In this document: positions 1 to 8,961 of the stretch, in pieces
Layout of the letters: each line of letters starts with the position of its first letter
How positions within the stretch are numbered: the first letter of the stretch is position 1
From: Fermentibacter sp964564435
GTDB taxonomy: Bacteria; Fermentibacterota; Fermentibacteria; Fermentibacterales; Fermentibacteraceae
Reading direction: 5' to 3'
DNA length: 64,000 bases
NCBI GenBank assembly: GCA_964564435.1
Contig: CAZMAT010000006.1
Coordinates: forward strand, 65,747-129,746
Notes under the pieces: model-generated
What the model saw: the letters and a program-made list of their open reading frames with translations, nothing else
Told to the model about the DNA's origin: nothing
Database searches by the model: none
Program-made: the position numbers and the translations under genes

Positions 1-159
1 GAGGTGACCTACAAGCTGGCGAAGGCGGGATGCAGCGTGGTCGAAGTGCCCATCATCTTCGTCGACCGCCACGCGGGCACCTCCAAGATGACCAGGAGCA
101 TCGTCTGGGAGGCGGTCTGGATGGTCTGGCGCCTCAAGTTCCCCTGGCTCTCCAGATGA
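1..159 (+). CDS. Glycosyltransferase family 2, C-terminal end (partial)
   Basis: Frame 1 is open from the window edge to a TGA at 157-159 and encodes the last 52 residues of a protein. The stretch VPIIFVDRHAGTSKM is the conserved C-terminal motif of polyprenol-phosphate mannosyl- or glucosyltransferases (DPM1-like GT2), where the G-x-S-K-M element closes the catalytic domain. It is followed by a short helix rich in Trp and Arg. Family members transfer a sugar from a nucleotide donor to a polyprenyl phosphate on the inner face of the cytoplasmic membrane. The stop overlaps the next gene's ATG by three bases (ATGA), so the two are probably translationally coupled. Sugar specificity cannot be read from this fragment. 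Confidence 0.8.
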   Translation, partial: EVTYKLAKAGCSVVEVPIIFVDRHAGTSKMTRSIVWEAVWMVWRLKFPWLSR

Positions 160-2393
160 CCCTGCCGGCCCTGGCCCTCGTCATTCTCGCTGCATCGCCG
201 GAGGTCCGGGAGTGGAGCCTCGAAACATCCATGACCCACGTGAGATCGGCGCAGGCCACCCCCGACGGCCTCTGGTGCGCCACGTCCGGCGGGGTCTTCT
301 TCTACTCCTTCTCGGACGGATTCCAGACCGAGTACCGCTACCCCGGCGATCTTCCCCACTTCGCCGTGGACGACGTTCTCCTCGACACCCAGGGCAGGCT
401 CTGGTGCGCCACGGAGGACGGCCTGGCGATGCTCGACAACGGCGATTGGACCGTCTACACCTCCTTCGAGGGGATCCCGGGATCCGGCGGGGTGACGGAT
501 GTGGAGCAGGCCGGATCCTGGATCTGGGCCGGGTCGGACGGCGGCCTCGCGAGATGGGACGGCACCGGGTTCCTGCACCTCGACGAGGATCTCACCCAGG
601 GCGGCTTCCCCGCCGATGAAGCCTTCGCCCTCGCACAGATGGACGATTCGCTCTGGATAGCCACCGGGCTCGGAGTCTTCTCGCTCGATCTGGGCGCGAG
701 CCCGTTCTCGAAGGATTCATGGCATCTCTGGCCGGGGACGCAGGGCCTGGGGATCGAGGGATTCCTGGCCACCCCCGACAGCCTCTACGGATTCGGCACG
801 GGCGGCGTCTTCAGGAGGGATGCCGCCGCGTGGACAGTGCTCCGGGACTATTCGGGCTCCGCCGACAGCACCGTGATGGATCTCGTCCAGACCCCTGACG
901 GGCTCCTTGCGGCATGCTACGGAGTGCGCCGCAGGATCTCCGGAACCGTCTGGGAGCCCTGGGGAGATGGCTTCCCCCCGGGCACGCAGGCCACGTTCCT
1001 CGCCGTGGGCGGGGGTACGGTCTGGTGCGGCGAGGGCTCCCTCCACTGGACCAATACCGACTACGGCAGGGGGCTGGCGCGGCTCGACTCGGGGGTATGG
1101 ACCACGATCCAGATCCCGGGGCTGCCCGCGAGGAGCTGCTATCAGCCGGCCTTCGTCGACGGCGTTTTCTATGCCGGCAGCCACAATGCCGGGCTCATGG
1201 CCCGCTACGGCGACACCTGGACGACCTTCGACCAGGAGGACGGCCTCCCCACCACGCTGCGGGTCTACCCGGCCGCCGAGGCCCCGGGCGGAAATGTGTG
1301 GACCGCCAGCTACCACTACGGCCTGACCTGGGTCGACGACGGAGGCACGCCCGTCGGCTCCGACGACAGCCTGGTCACATTCGTGAGCGACAGCACCGGG
1401 ATGCCGCCCTCGGTCACCCAGGTCGAGTGCCCTCTCCTCAACAACCAGGCGGTCTGCCTGGTGCCGGACGGCTTGACGCTCTGGATCGGCCACGAGCCCT
1501 TCTGGTCGACTCCCGGCGAACCGAGCGGTATCTCCGTCTGCGTCGGCGACCCCGCCTCCGGCGACCTCCAGTGGGCCACCTTCGGGGAAGGAGAGGGGCT
1601 CGCCTCCGGCAACATCCGCTCCCTTTGCAGGCTCGGGGCAGACGGCCTGTGGATCGCCTTCTCGGGTGACGCCGGGTGCCAGTACCTCGACTTCGCCGGC
1701 ACGCCTCTGGTGCACTCCGACGACACCTGGCTCCCCGCACCGGGCCAGGCGTACGGGACATCCCACGGGCTCCCCTCGAACCAGGTCTTCTCGTTCTGCG
1801 ACGACGGACAGGGAGGCGTACTGATCGGGACGGGCGCCGGGCTGGCCCGGTGGGATCAGTCGACCGACTTCTCCATCGTCGAAGGCGTTTCCGGAATAGT
1901 CAAGGCCCTCGCCCTCGACGGCGACGGTACGGCATGGTGCCTGGGCATCTCCGGCATCTCGGCTGTAGATGGGTCCTCGGTGGCGAACTACACCGAGTCG
2001 AACTCGCCGTTCATCCCCTCCGGCAGGGTCGAGAACGAGTTCGCCCTCTGGGATGCAGGGTCGGGAAGGATGATCTTCTCGTCGGCCATCGGATTCTGGG
2101 CCCTCGATACGGGAGCCGGCTCCGTGGCCCCGGGCGGGCCTTCGTTCTACCCGCAGCCCTTCCTGCCCGGCGACGGGAGCGTCCTGCGCCTCGCCGGGGC
2201 GGGTGAGGGGCCCGTCGAGGTGGGGCTCTACTCGGTCGACGGAGCGTTCGTGGCGTCGGTGGAGGCCGACTCCGCGGACGAATGGTTCTGGGACGGGGCT
2301 TCCGGGGGTGAAACCGTGGCAGGCGGCATCTATCTGGCATTGATCGTGTCGGGATCGGGAACATCAGTCTCAAAGCTGGCGGTAGTCAGATGA
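156..2393 (+). CDS. Secreted beta-propeller protein (Reg_prop repeats) with FlgD-like C-terminal sorting domain
   Basis: The 745-residue protein starts at the ATG at 156, which overlaps the preceding stop and gives a short hydrophobic signal peptide (MTLPALALVILAASP). The frame is open further upstream, but an earlier start would bury the signal. The body is a series of ~40-60-residue repeats with motifs such as GRLWCATEDGLAML and IWAGSDGGLARWDG, typical of two-component-regulator propeller (Reg_prop) blades. There is no transmembrane helix, kinase or DNA-binding domain. The last ~85 residues (FYPQPFLPGDG...WDG...GGIYLAL...LAVVR) have the FlgD/Ig-like sorting-domain pattern. A paralogue lies at 9909. 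A cell-surface sensor, adhesin or structural role is inferred; the ligand is unknown. Confidence 0.8.
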   Translation: MTLPALALVILAASPEVREWSLETSMTHVRSAQATPDGLWCATSGGVFFYSFSDGFQTEYRYPGDLPHFAVDDVLLDTQGRLWCATEDGLAMLDNGDWTVYTSFEGIPGSGGVTDVEQAGSWIWAGSDGGLARWDGTGFLHLDEDLTQGGFPADEAFALAQMDDSLWIATGLGVFSLDLGASPFSKDSWHLWPGTQGLGIEGFLATPDSLYGFGTGGVFRRDAAAWTVLRDYSGSADSTVMDLVQTPDGLLAACYGVRRRISGTVWEPWGDGFPPGTQATFLAVGGGTVWCGEGSLHWTNTDYGRGLARLDSGVWTTIQIPGLPARSCYQPAFVDGVFYAGSHNAGLMARYGDTWTTFDQEDGLPTTLRVYPAAEAPGGNVWTASYHYGLTWVDDGGTPVGSDDSLVTFVSDSTGMPPSVTQVECPLLNNQAVCLVPDGLTLWIGHEPFWSTPGEPSGISVCVGDPASGDLQWATFGEGEGLASGNIRSLCRLGADGLWIAFSGDAGCQYLDFAGTPLVHSDDTWLPAPGQAYGTSHGLPSNQVFSFCDDGQGGVLIGTGAGLARWDQSTDFSIVEGVSGIVKALALDGDGTAWCLGISGISAVDGSSVANYTESNSPFIPSGRVENEFALWDAGSGRMIFSSAIGFWALDTGAGSVAPGGPSFYPQPFLPGDGSVLRLAGAGEGPVEVGLYSVDGAFVASVEADSADEWFWDGASGGETVAGGIYLALIVSGSGTSVSKLAVVR

Positions 2394-3370
2394 TCAGGGC
2401 AAGACAGCTCGAGTACGGTGACAGGGAGAAGTGGGCGGAATTCGTCAGGCTCTCATCCAGCGGTACCCTCTTCCACCTGCCGGAATTCTTCGACTACCAC
2501 CCGCCCGGGCGGTTCGACAACCATCACGTGGTCCTCGAGGACGAGGGCGACGGCTCTTTCGTCGCGATCGCCACCGGGGCCCTGTCCACCGTGAACGGCG
2601 AGCGCTGGTTCAGGTCGTATCCCGGGGCGTCGTGGGGCGGCCTGGTCCTCAACGACGGCGCCGGCCTGGAGACGGTCGAGGAGTGCGTCGACGCGCTGAT
2701 TGCCCATGCGAAGGGCCTCGGCGCGGTCGGGATGGAGATGACCTCCCCCCCGCTCGTATATCACAGGCGTCCGTCGAACTACCTCGACTTCGCACTGGTC
2801 AGGCGCGGCTTCACGTACCGGAAGAGGGAGCTCACCGCGGTCATCGACCTCGGAAGGATGGGCGACGAGGTGGAGCTGGCGTTCCGCGACGCCGCCAGGA
2901 GGGGAGCCTCCCGGGCCAGGCGGATGGGCATCGAGGTCTTCGAGGAGCCGGACTTCTCCGCCTTCTACCCGGTGCTCGAGACCAACCTTCAGGAGCGCCA
3001 CGGGGTGAGGCCTACGCACACCATCGAGGAGCTCGAGAGGCTGAGAGGCCTACTGGGCCCCGGCATGATCACGCAGTTCGTCGCCAGAGGCGAGCAGGGC
3101 GTCCTGGCCGGGATGGTGATGTTCAGGTGCAACCCCAGGGTCACCCTGGCCTTCTACATCTCGCACGACGCGCGATTCCAGGCCCTGCGCCCGGTCAACC
3201 TGGTGTACCAGGAGGTGATCAGGTGGGCGAGGGACTCGGGCTACAGGTACCTCGACCTCGGCACCTTCACCCTCGACATGCAGGTGAACCGCGGGCTCTG
3301 CCGCTTCAAGGAGTCCTTCAGCGCCAGGGGCCATTTCAGGGACACCTTCTCGGGCAGGATAGACGGATGA
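2390..3370 (+). CDS. FemAB/GNAT-like acyltransferase (GNAT_acetyltransf_6 type)
   Basis: A 326-residue soluble protein whose ATG overlaps the upstream stop by 4 bp. The C-terminal half (GVLAGMVMFRCNPRVTLAFY, then the conserved YQEVIRWARDSGYRYLDLGTF) matches the second GNAT-fold lobe of FemAB-like proteins. These are common in exopolysaccharide loci (PEP-CTERM/XrtA-type FemAB and BioF2-like families). Members transfer acyl or aminoacyl groups to cell-wall or polysaccharide precursors. The position between a secreted propeller protein and membrane glycan genes supports modification of a surface glycan or peptide. Substrate is unknown. The family call rests on the C-terminal motif and overall layout. 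Confidence 0.65.
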   Translation: MIRARQLEYGDREKWAEFVRLSSSGTLFHLPEFFDYHPPGRFDNHHVVLEDEGDGSFVAIATGALSTVNGERWFRSYPGASWGGLVLNDGAGLETVEECVDALIAHAKGLGAVGMEMTSPPLVYHRRPSNYLDFALVRRGFTYRKRELTAVIDLGRMGDEVELAFRDAARRGASRARRMGIEVFEEPDFSAFYPVLETNLQERHGVRPTHTIEELERLRGLLGPGMITQFVARGEQGVLAGMVMFRCNPRVTLAFYISHDARFQALRPVNLVYQEVIRWARDSGYRYLDLGTFTLDMQVNRGLCRFKESFSARGHFRDTFSGRIDG

Positions 3371-3380
3371 CCGGAGGGGC

Positions 3381-4640
3381 ATGATCCCTCCCGCCTCCCG
3401 GTCGCTGCTGATCTGGATCGCGCTCACGGGGCTGGCGTTCGGGGGCAGGTTCTGCACGACCGACGTTCTCGCCCAGCTCCAGGTCGCGCAGTCGTTCACG
3501 GGTGCGAGGCCCTTCCTCACCGCCTCGGACGGCTGGACGGTCGAAGGCGTCGACGGGCGGAGCTACGTCCCCCACGGGATCGGATACTCCATCCTCCTCC
3601 TGCCTGCCGCCCTTGCGGGCCTCGCCGCCGGGGAGGCCGTGGCCAGGGTCTCGGCGGCCCTGACCTGCGCAGCCCTTTCCGCCTGTCTGTTCGCGGTATG
3701 GCGGCCGCTCTGCGTGTCCATGAACGGAGCCCCGCCTCCGGCCTGGAAGGCCATCGCCGTGATGACCGGCGGCATGGCGCTCGTGTATGCCAGGCTGCCC
3801 TTCGACGTCACCGCCGCTGCGCTGCTGTGCACGGCTTCGCTTGCCGCCGCTTCATCCGGGAGGGACCGAATCGCGGGCTTCCTTATCGGTGCAGCGCTGC
3901 TCGTGCGCCTCGACAGCGCGGTGTTCCTCCCTTCGCTCGTATACGGGTGGAGGCGTGGCGCCAGGCTCGTCCCCGGCGTCGCATGCGCTCTCGTCCTGAT
4001 CGCCGCTGCGAACCTGTACCGGTTCGGGTCCGTGCTCGAGGACGGGCACTCCCAGGACCCGGCCATGGCCCTGGAACCAGGGCTGGCCGGGCTCGCGGGC
4101 CTTCTCGCCAGCCCGGGCAAGGGGCTCGTCTGGTTCGCTCCGATCGTGCTCCCCGCGGCATCGCGCCACAGGGGGTGGAGGCTGGCCGCCCCGCTCGCAT
4201 TCAGCCTCGTCCTCCATTCCATGCTGCACGACTGGACGGGCGGCACGGGATGGGGCCCGAGGTTCCTGTTCCCCGCCCTGCCGGCGTTCCTCGTCCCTCT
4301 GGCGGCTCCGCGCCGGGAGGGGGGCCTCTTCGGGCTGACGGCGGCCTGGGGCGTCATCCTGACAGTCGCCGCCGTCTGGTCGAATCCGTCGGTGATCGAG
4401 AGATCCCTCGGAGCCGACGCCTTCGAGGACCCTTCCAGGCAGGCCGTGATCTGGCAGCCTTCGAGATCGCCCCTGCTCCACTCCGTCTCGTCGATCGGCT
4501 CGGGCGCACCGGACCTGTTCTGCCTCGGGGTGCTGGCAGAGTCGCGCACCGCCGGCACGGCCGCCTGCATCATGCAGGGCGGATGGGTCCTCGGCGCCCT
4601 GGCCCTGGCCCGGGCGCGCCGCAGGGAGGATCCTGCATGA
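3381..4640 (+). CDS. Polytopic membrane protein, GT-C-like
   Basis: A 419-residue very hydrophobic protein with about ten predicted membrane segments. The motif TGGTGWGPRFLFPALPAFLVP resembles the conserved W-G-P-R-x-L-P-A-L-P element of bacterial GT-C-type membrane proteins related to dolichyl-phosphate-mannose mannosyltransferases. An early acidic residue in a loop (TTDVLAQLQVAQ) could stand where GT-C enzymes keep their catalytic Asp. It is followed, with a 4-bp overlap, by a cytoplasmic glycosyltransferase. In this locus it is the best candidate for a lipid-linked-sugar-dependent transferase or a polymerase-like function, but no classical Wzy signature is visible. Function is inferred from topology and context. 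Confidence 0.5.
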   Translation: MIPPASRSLLIWIALTGLAFGGRFCTTDVLAQLQVAQSFTGARPFLTASDGWTVEGVDGRSYVPHGIGYSILLLPAALAGLAAGEAVARVSAALTCAALSACLFAVWRPLCVSMNGAPPPAWKAIAVMTGGMALVYARLPFDVTAAALLCTASLAAASSGRDRIAGFLIGAALLVRLDSAVFLPSLVYGWRRGARLVPGVACALVLIAAANLYRFGSVLEDGHSQDPAMALEPGLAGLAGLLASPGKGLVWFAPIVLPAASRHRGWRLAAPLAFSLVLHSMLHDWTGGTGWGPRFLFPALPAFLVPLAAPRREGGLFGLTAAWGVILTVAAVWSNPSVIERSLGADAFEDPSRQAVIWQPSRSPLLHSVSSIGSGAPDLFCLGVLAESRTAGTAACIMQGGWVLGALALARARRREDPA

Positions 4641-5716
4641 GGATCCTCCACGTCTCCCCCCAGAACTACACCGGGGTGCTCGCGCTCTATCCGAAGGGGC
4701 ATCGCGCCCTTGGCCACGAGAGCCGCCTCGTCACGTTCTTCAGGGCCGGCAACAGGTACGAGGAGGACATCTGCCTCGAGCTGCCCTTCGTGGGCCCCAT
4801 GGAGTGGCTCTGGAAGTTGAAGAGGCTGGTGGGCGCCGGGAGCATGAGGGTGCCCTTCACCGGGACCCGTGACAGGATCACCTGGACGCCGGGCCTGCTC
4901 GAAAGGCTCCTGTTGTCTGTGCGGAACGCCGTCTGGACCCCCCGGATCGACAGGGCGCGGCGGCGCTGGTCCCTCGACGACTTCGACATCTACCACTACG
5001 AGGGAGGCATGAGCTTCTTCAGGGACGGCAGGGACGTCACGCGCCTGAAGGCCGCCGGGAAGAGGATCGTGTCGAACTACCACGGCCTCGATCTGAGGAT
5101 GAGGGGGGCGATCAGACCGGTCTGGGACGCCACCGACGTCCATCTCACGTGCGAGTTCGACCTCTTCAGGAGATATGACGAGCTGGAGTACATGTTCCTG
5201 CCGTTCGCCCCCTCGCTCATGCCCCCGCGGGGGTCCGACGGCGGGACCGTGAGGATCTGCCACGCCCCCCGCATCCGCGAGGTTAAGGGGACCGCGACGG
5301 TGATCGAGGCTGTCGAGCGTCTCTCCCGCAGGATGCCTGTGGAGCTTGTGCTGATCGAGGGGTTGCCGCACGCAAGTGCTCTCGCCCTCAAGGCTTCCTG
5401 CCACATCGCGATAGACCAGATAGCGGACGGCGACATGGGATACGGGGTGAACTCGCTCGAGAGCCTCTCGATGGGGATCCCCACGGTCACCAACCTGTCG
5501 GAGGAGTACAGGGACTTCATCCCCGACCACCCGTTCGTCCTGGCGACCCCCGATACCCTCGGAGACGTCCTCGGGGAGCTCGTCCTCGATCCCGGCATGA
5601 GGTCAAGGTACGGTTCCGCCGGCCCACCCTGGATCGATGCGAGGCACCACTGGCTGAAGGTGGCCCGCGACATGCACGCCCTCTACCGCAGGATGGGCTG
5701 GGAGAGCGATGGCTGA
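4637..5716 (+). CDS. Glycosyltransferase, GT-B fold (GT4-like)
   Basis: A 359-residue protein. The start is the ATG at 4637, overlapping the previous stop (ATGA). It begins MRILHVSPQNYTGV, the usual first strand of the N-terminal Rossmann domain. The C-terminal domain contains RICHAPRIREVKGT (donor-binding region) and GYGVNSLESLSMGIPTVTN, the E-x7-E type acceptor/donor loop of GT4 enzymes. No membrane segments are seen, so it acts at the cytoplasmic membrane face on a lipid-linked acceptor. It overlaps the next gene (flippase) by 8 bp. The sugar is not predictable. Confidence 0.75.
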   Translation: MRILHVSPQNYTGVLALYPKGHRALGHESRLVTFFRAGNRYEEDICLELPFVGPMEWLWKLKRLVGAGSMRVPFTGTRDRITWTPGLLERLLLSVRNAVWTPRIDRARRRWSLDDFDIYHYEGGMSFFRDGRDVTRLKAAGKRIVSNYHGLDLRMRGAIRPVWDATDVHLTCEFDLFRRYDELEYMFLPFAPSLMPPRGSDGGTVRICHAPRIREVKGTATVIEAVERLSRRMPVELVLIEGLPHASALALKASCHIAIDQIADGDMGYGVNSLESLSMGIPTVTNLSEEYRDFIPDHPFVLATPDTLGDVLGELVLDPGMRSRYGSAGPPWIDARHHWLKVARDMHALYRRMGWESDG

Positions 5717-7094
5717 CGGGTTCCGAAGGGAGACGCTGCTGTACGGGCTCTCCACGATCGTCAGCGGCCTCGTGATGCTCGCGTTCCTGCCCTTCATGTC
5801 GGTATGGCTCGATCCCGCGGAGGCGGGCGAGTCGGGCGTCCTCAGGATCACCGCCGAGGTCTTCGCCGGCATCGCCGTGCTCGGGCTGCCCGTGGGCATC
5901 GTCAGGCTGTGGAGCCGGGAGGGTGTCTCGAAGCGGGCGGTGGTCGTCCGCGCCGCCTGCGGCACTGTCGCGGCGGCGGCGATCCTGGGTGCGGCCGCAT
6001 TCCTGCTGTCTCCGTGGCTCGGGTCCGAGCTGCGCATATCGACCCGCTCGGGCCTACTCCACGCCTGCCTTCTGGGCACCGGGGCCGCCCTGGTGCAGGT
6101 CGCACTCACCTTTCACAGGGCCGACGGCAGGGCGGGGAGCTATTTCTGGATACAGGCCTCGCGCGGGCTCCTCTCGCTCGCATTGCTGCCCCTGCTCCTC
6201 CTCGCGGGGGCCGGAGGGGTCAACTCGTTCCTGGCCGCGAGGTGGGTTCCGGCGATGCTGGCGGCCGCGACCGCCATACTGGTCGCCCTGCGTTTCGCAG
6301 GTCCCGCTCCGGGGAGCGCGAAGGGCCTCCTCCGCTACAGCCTGCCCCTGGTGCCCGCCGGGCTGGCGATGCTCGTGCTCTCTTCCGCGGACATGATGAT
6401 GCTCAGGGGCATGGCCCCCGATCTCCTCGAGAGCGGTTACTACGAATGGTCGTCCTCGGCCTGCATGGCTCTGACGCCGCTGACCATCGGATTCGGGATG
6501 GCCTGGCACAGGCGCGTCTTCGGTGCCGCCGGCGAGCCGGGAGGGCTCGCCAGGCTGGGCAGGCAGGCGCTCGCCTTCATCGTCGTGCTCGAGGCCGCCG
6601 CACTGCTGCTCGCCCTGTCCTCGCGCGAACTCGTGGCGCTGGTCGGAGGCCCGGACTACTCGGGTGCGGCCCGGGTGCTCCCCATCCTCGCCGGATCGGC
6701 CGCACTGTACGGGGTCTTCGTCGTTGCGCAGACCGGCCCGCTGCTCTCGGGCAGGACCTGGCAGGTCTCGATGGCCACCGTCATCGGCGCGTTCGGCAAC
6801 ATCGTCTTCAACTACAGGCTGATACCGCTCTACGGCGCTTCGGGCGCCGCGCTGGCCACCCTGGGCACCAATCTCTTCATGGCCGCGAGCCTCTTCTGGA
6901 CGGGCCGCGCCGCGTTCCCGGCGAACGCTCCGCTGATCGCGCTCGTCATGGCCGTCCCGGCCGCGATGGGTCCCGCCTCGACGCTCTCCCTCCCTCTCAG
7001 GGCGACGATCGCAGTCGCATGGACCGCCGGCTCGGCGCTCCTGTGCCGCGCCCTGCTCCGGGCGGACGCCGGGGAGGAGGGCCGGGATGCCTGA
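5709..7094 (+). CDS. Polysaccharide flippase, Wzx/MATE-like (first copy)
   Basis: A 461-residue integral membrane protein with about 12-14 hydrophobic segments, starting GFRRETLLYGLSTIVSGLVMLAFLPFMSVWL, the typical first helix of MOP-superfamily polysaccharide exporters. Family members flip undecaprenyl-linked repeat units across the cytoplasmic membrane. The start at 5709 overlaps the upstream glycosyltransferase, and the end overlaps the downstream GT2 gene by 8 bp, so this is one translational unit. A second Wzx-like gene is at 17187 in the same locus, suggesting two substrates or two assembly lines. Confidence 0.8.
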   Translation: MADGFRRETLLYGLSTIVSGLVMLAFLPFMSVWLDPAEAGESGVLRITAEVFAGIAVLGLPVGIVRLWSREGVSKRAVVVRAACGTVAAAAILGAAAFLLSPWLGSELRISTRSGLLHACLLGTGAALVQVALTFHRADGRAGSYFWIQASRGLLSLALLPLLLLAGAGGVNSFLAARWVPAMLAAATAILVALRFAGPAPGSAKGLLRYSLPLVPAGLAMLVLSSADMMMLRGMAPDLLESGYYEWSSSACMALTPLTIGFGMAWHRRVFGAAGEPGGLARLGRQALAFIVVLEAAALLLALSSRELVALVGGPDYSGAARVLPILAGSAALYGVFVVAQTGPLLSGRTWQVSMATVIGAFGNIVFNYRLIPLYGASGAALATLGTNLFMAASLFWTGRAAFPANAPLIALVMAVPAAMGPASTLSLPLRATIAVAWTAGSALLCRALLRADAGEEGRDA

Positions 7095-8034
7095 TACGAC
7101 GCCGTCGGTATCCGTGCAGGTCCCGGTCAGGAATCCGGGGGCTGCCTTCGCGGCCTTTCTGGGCTCGCTGTCCGTGCAGGGGGCGGGCGGGACGGAATAC
7201 GAACTGATCGTGGTGGACGACGGCAGCGACGAACCCGTGGGCGACCGCTTCGACCTCCGCCCGGAGGGCTGCGCGAGGATGGAACTCGTCAGGCTCCGGG
7301 GGCGCGGCAACAGGCCCCGGGCCAGGAACGCCGCCCTCGAGGCCTCGAAAGCGCCGGTTTCGTTCTTCACCGACGCGGATCTGAGGCTGGCTCCGGGCGT
7401 CCTGGCGGGTCACGCCGCCTTCCACGGATCGCACGGAGGCAGGGCCGTCCTTCGCGGCCTGCGGATCAACGCCTGGTCGGTCTCCGCCTCGCGCTGGCAG
7501 AAGTGGTTCGACACCAGGGCGGGCGGCGTCGGAGGCACTCTCTCCGCCATGCCCTGGAGGCACTTCGTCACCGGGAACGCGTCGGTGCCCAGGGATCTGG
7601 CCGTGGAGGCCGGGCTCTTCGACGAGATGATAACCGGCTACGGAGGCGAGGACACCGAGTTCGCGTACCGGCTCCACCTCGCCGGCGCTTCGTTCTTCCG
7701 CGACCCGTCCCTGAGGGCGGACCATCTCGACGAAGTGTCCGTCCGCAGGCATTCCGCGAAGATGGAGGAGTACGGTTCGACAGGTCTGGCCTACACCCTC
7801 GCGAAGCACCCCGGGCTCGTCGGGCTGCTGGGAACCGCCTGGGTCCCGGAGCACCCGCGGGGTCCGGCCGGACGCCCGAGGGCCGCTCTGGTGAGGGCTG
7901 CCGTCTCCGATCCCGTCTACCGTTCCGTTCTGCGCTGGATGGAGGTCGTGGGCCGTCCGGGCCTCCTGTTCACATATCTATCGGTCGGAGCATGTCTTCG
8001 CGGCTACACCCGGAGGAACCATGACGGAACCTGA
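7087..8034 (+). CDS. Glycosyltransferase family 2
   Basis: A 315-residue protein with the GT-A fold signature: VSVQVPVRNPG at the N-terminus, YELIVVDDGSDEP (nucleotide-binding), and TDADLRL (the D-x-D metal-binding motif). A later GYGGEDTEFAYRLHLAG is the E-D acceptor-site motif seen in chondroitin-synthase-like and other processive GT2s. There is no strong membrane segment. It is sandwiched between the flippase and murB with overlaps on both sides. It probably adds a sugar to the polysaccharide repeat unit; specificity is unknown. Confidence 0.8.
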   Translation: MPDTTPSVSVQVPVRNPGAAFAAFLGSLSVQGAGGTEYELIVVDDGSDEPVGDRFDLRPEGCARMELVRLRGRGNRPRARNAALEASKAPVSFFTDADLRLAPGVLAGHAAFHGSHGGRAVLRGLRINAWSVSASRWQKWFDTRAGGVGGTLSAMPWRHFVTGNASVPRDLAVEAGLFDEMITGYGGEDTEFAYRLHLAGASFFRDPSLRADHLDEVSVRRHSAKMEEYGSTGLAYTLAKHPGLVGLLGTAWVPEHPRGPAGRPRAALVRAAVSDPVYRSVLRWMEVVGRPGLLFTYLSVGACLRGYTRRNHDGT

Positions 8035-8959
8035 CGCCATCGGAGCCCTGTCGGCAGCCTTCCCCGGCCGCATCCGCACGGCCCGCCTGGCCGACCTGAC
8101 GACATGGCGCATCGGAGGTGACGCTTCGGTCATCGAGGCCGACTCGCCGGGGATGCTCGAGGAGGTCACCGGAACCGCGAGGGATCTGGGCGTCGGCGTC
8201 TTCATCCTGGGCCGGGGCTCCAACATCCTGGCCTCCGACTCCGGTTGCGACGGCCTCGTGATCAGGCTCTCCGGTAAATTCCGGAAGGTCCTGTGGCAGA
8301 GGGACGGCGACCTGTGGAGGGTCGAGGCGGGCGCATCCGCCATGCTCCCGGGCCTTGCCGGCGCTTCGTGCATGAAGGGCGCTGCAGGGCTGGAGTTCGC
8401 TGTGGGCATACCGGGCACCGTCGGCGGGGCAGTCTTCATGAACGCCGGGGCCTACGGGGCAAGCATCTCCGAGCTGGTGTCCTCCGTCCGGTTCCTGTCG
8501 GAGAAGGGATGGGCGACGGCAGGCAGGGAGGGGTGCGGGTTCGGGTACAGGACGAGCGCCTTCCAGTCTTCCAGCGGGATCGTGGCTTCGGTAGTCCTCG
8601 AACTCCGCGCCGGGGACCCGGCCGCCCTCATGGAGTCCGCATCGGGCATCCTCCGGAAGCGGCGCGAGTCGTTCCCTCTCCGGCTGCCCAATGCAGGCAG
8701 CGTATTCAGGAGGACGGAAGGGGCCCCTCCCCCCGGCAGGCTCATAGAGGAGGCCGGGCTCAAGGGCAGGAGGTCGGGGGGAGCCATGATATCCGACCTC
8801 CATGCCAACTTCATCGTGAACACGGGAGGTGCCTCCTCGGGAGACGTCACGGATCTCGTGGGGGACACCAGGAGGGCGGTCTTCGAAACGTCGGGGGTCT
8901 CCCTGGCAGAGGAGATCAGGTATCTCGGCCGCTTCGGCGGACAGACCGAGGGGCGTTAG
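8021..8959 (+). CDS. murB: UDP-N-acetylenolpyruvoylglucosamine reductase
   Basis: A 312-residue FAD enzyme that reduces UDP-GlcNAc-enolpyruvate to UDP-MurNAc in peptidoglycan synthesis. Seen: TTWRIGGDA and VFILGRGSNILASD (FAD-binding), LEFAVGIPGTVGGAVFMNAGAYG (type-diagnostic core), PNAGSVFRR carrying the catalytic Ser, and the C-terminal Glu region. Length is normal for the short (type II) MurB, which lacks the E. coli-type Tyr loop. It overlaps the GT2 gene by 14 bp, so a cell-wall housekeeping gene is embedded in the surface-glycan operon. Confidence 0.93.
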   Translation: MTEPDAIGALSAAFPGRIRTARLADLTTWRIGGDASVIEADSPGMLEEVTGTARDLGVGVFILGRGSNILASDSGCDGLVIRLSGKFRKVLWQRDGDLWRVEAGASAMLPGLAGASCMKGAAGLEFAVGIPGTVGGAVFMNAGAYGASISELVSSVRFLSEKGWATAGREGCGFGYRTSAFQSSSGIVASVVLELRAGDPAALMESASGILRKRRESFPLRLPNAGSVFRRTEGAPPPGRLIEEAGLKGRRSGGAMISDLHANFIVNTGGASSGDVTDLVGDTRRAVFETSGVSLAEEIRYLGRFGGQTEGR

Positions 8960-8961
8960 CC